Shown here piece after piece: positions 55,871-64,000 of a DNA stretch of 64,000 nucleotides. The DNA comes from Ditylenchus dipsaci (taxonomy: Eukaryota > Nematoda > Chromadorea > Rhabditida > Anguinidae), in the NCBI GenBank assembly GCA_004194705.1, contig SADC01000598.1, forward strand, positions 1 through 64,000, in the 5' to 3' direction. The translations under genes and the position numbers were made by a program. The notes under the pieces were generated by a model. It was not told the DNA's origin. It saw nothing but the letters and a program-made list of their open reading frames with translations, and did not search any database. Positions within the stretch are counted from its first letter, which is position 1, and each line of letters begins with the position of its first letter.

Positions 55871-56176
55871 GGCGTAATCGTTTTGCCAATGAAACTTTCG
55901 CCAATAAGATCTTTTCGCCGATGGCATCTTTTCGCCAATGAGATCACTTCACCAATGGTATGCTTTCGCTACTAGCTTCTTTTTTCAAGTACTCTTATTC
56001 TTTCGTCAGGCAAATTACCACTTATTTTATAGCCAGTGAGATGAGCTACAAAAGGAGTGGAAACTTAGCTGACAAAGAAATAAGAGTACTTGAGAAAAGA
56101 AGCTATTAGCGAAAACATACCATTGACCAAGTTATCTCACTGGCAAAAAGATTTCATTGGCAAAAGGATTACGCCC
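55871..56176. mobile_element. Fold-back element, GGCGTAATCGTTTTGCCAA ends
   Basis: GGCGTAATCGTTTTGCCAAT is mirrored by ATTGGCAAAAGGATTACGCC; the arms contain several AATGAGATCACTTCACC / TTTCGCCAATGA words. About 306 bp; it begins about 16 bp after the preceding stop codon. Confidence 0.75.
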
Positions 56177-57487
56177 CTATAATTCTATATGGAAATCTCG
56201 ATCTTAAGATTTTAAAAGTTCCGCGTGCTTCTAATTCCCATTATGAGAATTTAAAATGTTGTGTAAGTCCTGTTTTTATTATAAAAACTTGACCTTTACT
56301 CTAACTCGCGCATTTACAGTCTCCACCCCCACTTTTTTGGTAAATCCAAGCAAAAAGTCAGAAGGATTGGTTTTTTCCAAGTCGTTTTTGTAAATTTCAA
56401 AAAAATAGGTGATGGGCAATTGGGAAATAATAATTATTTGCAGTAGCGATATTTCCTTGCGACTTTTTTTAACCAGACTGACCAAAATATAACCACTTAG
56501 CTTAGATAAAATCTTAAAAAAGGTTCTTTGTGCCAAAAACGCTTTTTATTATTATTTTAGATATTTGACTAAATCGATAGTGAACTCTAACGCCTGGAAA
56601 TACCGGCTTACAGTTATTTCGATTAAAAAATTATGCACGCGTCCTAATCTGCCAAGGCTAACACAGTCTTCTCTCCATTTGAGAGCCTCTTTCTCCTCTT
56701 CATTTGCTTTATTATTTAAAGAGTGAATATTAAAAAATTTTGCCCAGACTTTTTATTTAAGAAAATAATTAGGTATACTCATTGACACCAAATCGTTTTT
56801 ATAATTTATAACCTTATTAAACCTTTTATTGTATTAAAACCTATGTATAATTAAAAATAAAAGTTTTATACAGAAGCCTTTTAAACATAAATAATTTTTT
56901 TCATAAATGGAATGAGTCTAAGCTAGCAAAAGGAACTGAAAGAATGCATTGACAAAAAGTTCAAAAAACAATGTCAATTAAAATAAAAGCTCGTCCAAAA
57001 CCGATTTCGTTTTTCAAAAATAGTTAAAATCAAACGATGTGACTAAATTGTTGCCTCCCGAAGTCTGAAGTATAACCTTTTTCAGTATCAAGTAAATAGC
57101 TAAAATCTGGACCCTTTTTGTCCGTTTTTGTGTGAGTGATTAGCGTTCTTCAAATGACTTGTGTTTGGTTTAAAATTCTGCCTATCCTGTTGACGTTCGA
57201 TGTCATCCTTTGATCTGAGTTTTATTCAATTATCTGAGTGCTGAAAATTACAACAAAAAGAAAAGATACCTCAGACCAAAGAACAAGGGTAACAAGAAAG
57301 ACCAAAAAACCATAAATTTCAACAGAATGTTGAAATTTTGGTAGTACAAAAAATTTGAAGCGCGGTAACCACATCTGGTGTTTATCCCGTTTGCCACTTT
57401 TCAAGATTTTCTTGACTTATTTTGGTCAAATATATTAGAAAGTGATAAATTAGAAACGGGATAAGTACCCCACATCTTTGATAAAAG
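56177..57487. other. AT-rich stretch; one hydrophobic minus-strand frame (56279-56536)
   Basis: The 85-residue minus frame has a membrane-like segment (LLQIIIISQLPITYFFEIYK) and a basic end (NARVRVKVKFL). It could be a last exon but has no recognised family. The rest shows no gene. Confidence 0.25.
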
Positions 57488-57524
57488 GGAAAATATTTCA
57501 TGAAAAATTACAAAATTTTAGCCA

Positions 57525-57782
57525 TTTTATTTGAAATTTGAGACAGGGCAAGGAAAAATTAAGAAAGAGGCAATTGAATTTGAAAAGGATCGCACAGTCA
57601 ACTATCATCGTGGTATAAGTTCAGGGCGAATAATAGTTAACCGCGAAGATCTTAATCAATATTTGAAAAATACAGATTTTTACGCTTTTCTCGGGGGAAT
57701 CAGTGATTTTTCGTGGGATATTACAGTTGAGAATACAACTGATTGTAAGATCGTCACAGTTAACTGTAGAGCAAACTATTAA
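57525..57782 (+). CDS. Unassigned exon, ~85 residues
   Basis: After an AAAATTTTAG acceptor the frame reads FETGQGKIKKEAIEFEKDRT ... YHRGISSGRIIVNREDLNQY ... TDFYAFLGGISDFSWDITVE and stops at TAA 57780-57782. Composition is protein-like, with regular charge and no low complexity, suggesting a genuine terminal exon. No domain recognised. Confidence 0.35.
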   Translation, partial: FYLKFETGQGKIKKEAIEFEKDRTVNYHRGISSGRIIVNREDLNQYLKNTDFYAFLGGISDFSWDITVENTTDCKIVTVNCRANY

Positions 57783-58600
57783 ATCCCAGCAGTTATACAC
57801 ATATACAGATGATTGTATTTTTTGTCTAATAAAACATTCTTGTACAAAAAGAGAAGTAGAATTTACAAGTGGCCTTTTAGAATTTGTGTAAAGAAAAAAT
57901 ATAGTAGATCACAACATATAGTCGATGTTAAACAAAGTTATGTGAGATAATGTTGATGAGCAAAAATAAAAAAATAAAAAATCAATATCACATCGTAAGA
58001 AGAAAGTTTTAGTCACAATAGTTCATATTTACAGTAGTATTTTATTACCGGGTCGAAATGGAAAGTTGACTGCTATTCTTTTTGTCGTTAAAACCTCTGT
58101 ACTTGCCTGACCTGGGAGCAAATGAGTCAGTGCGCTGAACACAACCTCTGAAAAAATTAATTGGCTGTCAGCATTACATCTGGTTATACTAAAACCAACC
58201 TAGATAACTGTGGATTGTGCTGAGTAGACGAAGTAGTGAAGAAATTCTTGCTGATGACCATATTTGGATCTGCCACAGGTTGGGCTAGTTTGACCTCGCC
58301 CGCAACTAAATTTTTTAACATAATAGACTCATTTTGTATTTTTGTCAAAGACAAACAACGTGCATGACTCAACCTGGGATCGAACCTATGTCTATTTTTA
58401 CACATTCAGAGCACAGTTAGACGCATTTTCATAAAGTTTGTTTTAAAAGTACTCATTTTAACGGAATTTTTGTGTTAAGACACCTCAGTGAATTTTTGAT
58501 TTGCTAATAGAATTTTAATATTGACAAAATCTATTATTATTGACCAGAAGCATAAAAGTCTGCTCGTAACTACCGTTTAAAATCTTCAATAGATTCCTAC
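57783..58600. other. Stretch between genes with a tRNA-like fragment
   Basis: Minus strand near 58365-58395 has AGGTTCGATCCCAGGTTGAG, B-box-like, but no pairing acceptor arm or A box. The last codons and 3' end of the rdgB-like gene may be read through to 58515. Confidence 0.35.
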
Positions 58601-61600
58601 CTAAATCTTTCAAATGCTGAGCATATCCGTCCTCCAAAGCTATGCATCCTCTACGTTTTGAGCCACCCACTTTAAATATTTGCTCCGTGGCAATTCCCAC
58701 TGAAGAGTATACATTCACGTCTTTGCTACTTCCTGTAACCAATAAAAAAATAAATAGTTTGCCACAATATTCCAATCCGTATTAATATTTTGATGACAAC
58801 TGAAAACCATAAATCCGTTCAAAAACTAACCATATGCAGCTTGAATCCTGATTCCTAGATCTATCAAATGTCTAAGATGTTGAGCTTTTTGCCTAAAATT
58901 TAACCTATGTTAAGAGAGCTGGAAATATGAACATACTTGAGAGGGTCAGTCGATAAACAGGGTGTGAAGAAGAGTAGACCATGTGGAAAGTTGTGTTGAG
59001 CCAGCCAAAGCCTACTAGTCTCTGTTGCATATCTGGTCTGGCTGTGACGTAGATTATAAGGTAGCCCTGGAATAAAAGTTCATATTATAAGATTAAACAA
59101 GACAAAATACCTGTTGTTGCCAAAACCGTACCACATCGACTGAGCCTGAAAAACTTATGATATCGAAAAAATGATGTAAAGTGCGAAGAATTTGCGATTC
59201 GTAGATAACTGTACGAATAACTGTAAACATGATACAGTCGAACATCGATAAACGGGCAACCCCAAAAGTTCGTTCCCCAGCTGGGTCCGACACTTTTTTA
59301 GCTCGATTTTCAAAGCTTTTTTTAAATTCTGTTTTGACAGTATGGTCCCAAATATCGCAAAGATTCCGATTTTACCGATCTTTTTTCATAATCCAAAAAC
59401 TTTTTACTCTAAAAAAGCAAAACCTCGATAAACCGGCACCCTACTTCTAAAATGGGTGCCCGTTTATTGAGGTTTTCTTTCTTTAGAGAAAAAAGTTTTG
59501 GTTTATAAAAACGATCGGTGAAATCGGAATCCTTGCGATATTTGGGATCGGACTGTCAAACAGAATTTGAAAACAACTTTTGAAAATCGAGCTAAAAAAG
59601 TGTCGGACCCAGCGGGTGAACGAACTTTCGAGGGTGCCCGTTTATCGAGGTTCGACTGCATAGTTGACAAGAAGAAAAAAGGGAAATTCGAATTCCGGAG
59701 GGCATTTCGATATTTGTTCTACCACATACCTGGTCTTATTCTCGGATCTTTGCCACTCACAGATACTGAGCTGGTCAACGATCCATCTATACTAAAAACT
59801 ACGCTTGGAGTCTCTTTGGGAACCACTGCTATGTACCTGAACACACAAGTTTTATCTAACAAGTTCAGTCTTGAAATTTGATAAACCCACATGTTCAAAA
59901 AGGAGTGGTCACCTTGGACCACCATTCTGACTGCATTAATTCCAATAGGCAGCTTCTGTTTGATGGCTACGTTCAGACGGCCATGGTTGTCGGTCACCTC
60001 TTTGCTATTCAATGTCCATTCCCCTCCACTGGGACAGGTATAGACCAGAATGTTTTCTTGAGATAGCGCTACCAAATCCATGGGTCCATAGCAGAAACGA
60101 GCGTGGATTATCTTGAATTTCAAGGAGGTATAATTGGTGTCAAGGGTAAATGGGTTGTAAATATAATTACCTGTTCAGAGTCATCAACAACTATTAGGTC
60201 ATTGGCACGATGGTTGGCAGTCAGATTGACAATCTGGAAAAGGGTCTTAGGATGATATGCAAGAGATAACACATCAAAGAATTTTGGCCCTATTCACCTT
60301 TAGGTGCCTACATTTTTAGCTTGGTCCCCCCCCCCTGATGTTTTTTTTTCTTGAAAATGTATTGGTTCGCCTGTTGTCCACAGGATAATCATGTTTAGGT
60401 GATCATGTTAACCATAATCAGCATGATCACCATAATCATTTTTATTAACATAACTATAATGGACAGGGGGACCAAGCTAAAAATGTAGGCACCTAAAGGT
60501 GAATAGGGCCCAATTTTACTTGAAAAATTGAAAAATAAAAAAAATTTTCCGCAATCAGAGGCGTGGCCAGAAATTACCGACGGAGGGGGCACCAGACCAT
60601 GTTTAGGCTATTTTATTTACACCGTTAAAAAAATCTAACGGGTGGGCACCATTCGTTTCCGCCAAGGGTCAGCCTCTTCTTTACCTTGATTTTTGGAATC
60701 TTTTGCCACTTGCTTCCGGTTAGTGACCGTAAGCGGAAACTTCGGTTAGTTAAGTCTAAAATATTGCAAGATTCTGATTTTGCTTTATGGAAACGTAAAA
60801 GAATTTGGAAAAATCGATCGGCAAAATAAGAATCCTTGCTAGGCCGGATCCTAGCCAAAAACGGACTTTAACGGGAGTTGACTGTACACTGATTTGTTTC
60901 GTTTCTAAATGATTAAAACGCCGAATGACTCGCCTTAAATCTGGTCCTTCTCCTATTCCATGAGCCTATGGGCAGTTGACAGTCCATGGCAGGGATCTGT
61001 TTGGCACAATTGGACACCGAGAAGTTAGGAAAGGACTGGTCATCCGATCTGACAAACTGTCTTAAAATGAACGAGGCCACATCCTTGCTCTCCCAGTACG
61101 ATGCATGCAATATATTAGGCAAGACTGTTGAAGGCAGGGATACCATTTCTAAAACTGATGATATTCACAAAATTCATTAAATATGGCACAAACCAGGTGG
61201 ACAATATAACTCCTGGTCTATCCTTCTAGTGCCCCAGAACATGGAAGAGTCTCCAATGATGGGATCTAAACCACTGAATAGATTCTGATGGCCATCTCCA
61301 AAAGGAAATCTTTGATAGCGAGGCACTATGACAGCAGGCAAAGCAGCTAGTTTGGCGTTGAGTACAGGTTCTAGTCTTGATCCACAAGAGTCCAAGGAAT
61401 AGTATAGGTTGAAGAGCTGGTCACACTCTAGTTTGTGGACTTCTGAAATTACAGAGTAAGATAGATCAAAACAAGATTAGTGAAACACTCAAATAAATTG
61501 GGACAAAAAAGTGTCGCACACTAGACGGGAACGAACTTGAGTGGATTTATTAATGGGACCGTCTACTGTATTATACAATTTCAAATTGAAGCATACCTCT

Positions 61601-63818
61601 TCCTGCCATTTTCCTCTGCATAAGCACCAACCCCAAAGGACTGCCCAGCAAAAAGGCTGTTGTTGGCTTAAAGCAGAGTTGGGCAGCAGAATTTGATGGC
61701 CAATAATTATGATCCTATAAATTTCAAAAACACGTAGTTGAAGCTTTTTTGAAAAGATCTGTGGAAATTCTCACCGAAGTTTCCGCCGAGGAAGAAGACA
61801 ATCGATTAGGAGTGGGTGGTCGAAAAGTGGCTGAAGGAGGTGCAGACAAATTTCTAGTAAAATTATTGTTGATGCTGATTTTCTGTAGCATTCCAACAGA
61901 TGAGTTGAAAGAGGAATGGTCAGAGTGATCAGAATGGTTGTTGGCTTCTGACTCCAGCAGGTTATATTCGTCTAGAGAGCAGCTCAGGGACTGCAATTTA
62001 GAAATTTTATTATTTTTGTACAAATAATACGACTTTTTTAATTTTAATAAGGGGCTGAAACTACTTTTCTGGGATTTCTCAGGTATGTCAAATCACCAAC
62101 AAGGCAACCCTACAAACTAAGCAATCGAATTAGCAAAATCTGTCCACCCTAGAGCATACCGTATATCTTCTAATAAAAGCCCACCTTCTAATAAACGCCC
62201 ATGTCCCGAGGGGTGTTGGAAAATAAAAGCCCACCTTCTAATAAACGCCCATGTCCCACCAAAAATCTTTATTCGGTAGAACTCAATAAAATTTCATCCT
62301 CATTAAAACTTCGAAAGCTGGTTTCTTCGTTTATTTCTACCTCGAGATTTGCTTCTTCGTAGTCATTGCAGCCATCTCGAGCCATCTTCTGAGCTCGGAA
62401 TTTTTGAAGCAAAAATTTCGTCGACTTGTTGAAAAATAAAAGCCCACCTTCTAATGAACGCCCACCTTCTAATAAACGCCCATGTCCCGAGGAGGGTTGA
62501 AAAATAAAAGCCCATGGGCTTTTAATAGAAGATATACGGTAATCGATTTACTAATTGCAGCCGGTAGGATTTTCCCCATAAATCAAAAAATGGAGAGTTT
62601 TGAGTAAAAGAAACATGCGAAACGCCTTGCCCATCCAAAGCCCCCCACACACCAGGGTCCGAAATGCAGCGAGTACCAGTTCAAAATAGTTTTTTTGTCA
62701 TTATATATCAAACAAATTGTTATCAGAAATTAAATCGATCTGAGAAAACTGTTTTTCAAAAAACGAGTTCTAGAAAAAGTTATGGGCAAAACAAAAGTTC
62801 AAAAATTCATAAAAACCCGTAAAAAATAAGTTTAAAAAATACCACAAGGGGGACCAAGGCATTTTTGGATGTATCTCTTGCTGGAAACTCTCAATTTTGA
62901 AAATTCTATAGGAAAAAACCTCCCGGCTACAATAAATAAATTGATTATGCTCGACAAGATAGGATCAACAGATTTTGCGCATTCAGTTACACAGTTTGCG
63001 GGTTTCCTTGTAAGTAAGGTGTAGGGCAATTTTGGGGAATGTTCTTGTTTTGGCCGAAATTTTCGTGATGTGTTCTTCTTGTGTACAATAAAATTTACAA
63101 CAGTTAACTGTAATTCAACAAGTATAAAATACTCTAGTTAACCATATCACTTTCGCAGTCATTTTCACAGTTATTTATTTTTTGCTAAGTTAACTGTAAC
63201 TTTGAATATTTGTTTTATTTATAAATGAATGATAAATTTACGTTGTTTTCCCTATGATCTCCATCATTCTCAGCATGCATTGGCAGATTTGCAGAATGAG
63301 AACTAGCATTCCTTCCAATCGGGACATGTTGCCTTTCTTTCTTGACTTTAGCCAACGCTTCATACATCAACAGTCCACCCACATAGTCACCTACAGCAAA
63401 CACTTCTCCGTCCTTGAAAGATCGACCCGTATCAGAGTTGAGGAATTCGGTGAGAACAGTGTTGGCACGAGCAATTGCCCCTTGGACTGCCTTTAAAATA
63501 TTGTACATTTATTGTTTTCATTCGGTTAGAGTAAAAAAACCTCATGAAAAGTTTGAGTATTTGAAGCGAGTAGTAAAGCCAAAGAAGGATGGAAGAAACC
63601 AAAAGAAGGACAAATCTCTTTAAGTAGCGATAAAGTAGGAGCTAGTTCTTTTCCACAAGTTACTCTGAAAATTTTGTAATTGTCAGAGTTCAGTGAAATG
63701 CGAACCCTTACTTCAAAACCTGAACTCTGCTCTTTAACTGAGGATAGTGTGAGGCAACCATAGCTTCCAAAGTAGATCTCAGGGTGTTCACATCTGTCGT
63801 TTTGGAGTCCGCAGGTGC
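58601..63818 (-). CDS. PITPNM: rdgB/PITPNM-type phosphatidylinositol-transfer protein, DDHD and LNS2 regions (partial)
   Basis: Exons (high to low): 63712-63818, one near 63613-63670, 63242-63490, 61775-61990, 61597-61714, 61194-61442, 60934-61148, 60171-60233, 59891-60111, 59730-59836, 59111-59145, 58937-59066, 58831-58892, 58601-58732. They read in family order: VGDYVGGLLMYEAL (lipase-like fold), FLLGSPLGLVLMQRK, SRLEPVLNAKL, VPRYQRFPFGDG, WGTRRIDQELYCP, HASYWESKDVASFILRQF (DDHD), TANHRANDLIVVDD, FCYGPMDLVAL, VVFSIDGS, YLIIYVTARPDMQQR and GSSKDVNVYSSVGI (LNS2). Such proteins move phosphatidylinositol and phosphatidic acid at ER-plasma membrane contacts. The N-terminal PITP domain lies beyond 64000. 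Oddities: Tyr in place of the Ser of GDSxGG (63383-63385), a base missing at 59007-59009, and one likely GC donor (60931-60933). Confidence 0.92.
59235..59658. mobile_element. CAGTCGA mariner-like MITE in a PITPNM intron
   Basis: CAGTCGAACATCGATAAACG at the left, CGTTTATCGAGGTTCGACTG at the right. Arms share AAGTTCGTTCCC and GGGTCCGACACTTTTTTAGC. The left is preceded by TA; the right is followed by CATA. Shorter relatives: 32422-32550, 60625-60893 and 61500-61572. Confidence 0.75.
60286..60510. mobile_element. Inverted-repeat element, GGCCCTATTCACCTTTAGG ends
   Basis: GGCCCTATTCACCTTTAGGT is mirrored by ACCTAAAGGTGAATAGGGCC, followed inward by TACATTTTTAGCTTGGTCCC / GGGACCAAGCTAAAAATGTA. Same family as 48896-49062. 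Intronic. Confidence 0.8.
60625..60893. mobile_element. Diverged mariner-like MITE
   Basis: Right end GGAGTTGACTGTAC; interior TTCGTTTCCGCCAAGGGTC recalls the CAGTCGA family. Left end decayed. Confidence 0.45.
61991..63241. other. Intron of the rdgB-like gene with a TACCGTA element
   Basis: Apart from 62157-62541 it shows GGGGGACCAAGGCAT at 62848, the phrase shared with several elements, and TTAACTGTAA words near 63100-63200. A linker exon could be missed here. Confidence 0.4.
62157..62541. mobile_element. TACCGTA-family element, copy 8 (arms AAAAGCCCACC)
   Basis: Starts TACCGTATATCTTCTAATAA and ends TTAATAGAAGATATACGGTA. The words AATAAAAGCCCACCTTC and TAATAAACGCCCATGTCCCG recur four or more times inside both halves. 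385 bp. Confidence 0.8.
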
Positions 63819-64000
63819 CTGTAAAATTATTTTCATGAAATAAAAAAAAAGTGTGTGGTTGTATAAAATCTCAGAGCCACTAAAATCTCAGCTACATTAC
63901 ACTTCATCAAGCTCTCTTCCTCCCCGATTCAAAACCGTGTTTTTGGCATTTTGTTTTTAACCTGCTAATTATAAATTGCCCTCAGAAAAAGTATCATCTA

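Noticed and set aside
58365..58395. Possible tRNA gene on the minus strand
   Set aside because: It has a T-arm-like GGTTCGATCCC but no pairing acceptor arm, A box or anticodon stem.

Overview
This is a repeat-dense piece of an animal (invertebrate metazoan) nuclear genome. Coding sequence is split into short exons by GT-AG introns, many of them 48-54 bp, often with a TTTCAG-type acceptor. Recognisable exons match animal families: a rdgB/PITPNM phosphatidylinositol-transfer protein, a 4-trimethylaminobutyraldehyde-type aldehyde dehydrogenase, a Snail/Scratch zinc-finger factor and an aldo-keto reductase. Two identical tRNA-Gly(GCC) genes are present. The phylum cannot be fixed from the sequence; compact introns suit a nematode, rotifer or similar protostome.

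Layout. 0.4-4.1 kb: a decayed hAT transposase end, then a FLYWCH-MULE transposase gene that runs into an OTU cysteine-protease-like domain. 4.6-14.5 kb: non-genic, filled with fold-back elements, a hAT element (9656-10745) and a three-deep nest of inverted-repeat elements (12574-14482), plus one small Lys/Ser-rich gene or relic (6.06-6.72 kb, minus). 15.0-16.1 kb: the tRNA-Gly pair with a near-perfect 236-bp palindrome between them. 16.2-21.4 kb: nested hAT elements. 22.3-27.2 kb: Snail/Scratch-like gene (plus). 27.63-33.34 kb: a 5.7-kb unit bounded by inverted CTACCT/TTACCC-like arrays, holding divergent unknown genes and five tandem copies of a palindromic repeat. 35.1-36.5 kb: an 11-bp minisatellite and a ~190-bp tandem repeat, then the 3' exons of an aldo-keto reductase (36.65-36.92 kb). 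37.9-43.0 kb: four hAT-type elements. 44.1-47.8 kb: a nearly complete FLYWCH-MULE with terminal inverted repeats. 49.1-52.6 kb: aldehyde dehydrogenase gene (minus) with a hAT MITE inside a mariner-like MITE in one intron. 54.5-55.9 kb: possible GIY-YIG-like gene. 58.6-64.0 kb: DDHD and LNS2 part of a rdgB/PITPNM gene (minus, continuing beyond the window).

The genes form no operon or pathway. The two strongest themes are (1) at least nine hAT-type elements with readable 8-bp target duplications, each family carrying its own dense array of a short, often palindromic motif; and (2) a recurring inverted-repeat element family (TACCGTA...TACGGTA) whose arms differ between copies but stay complementary within each copy. 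Reading frames of conserved host genes are broken by single missing bases in homopolymer runs, so some apparent pseudogenes may be uncorrected sequencing errors.
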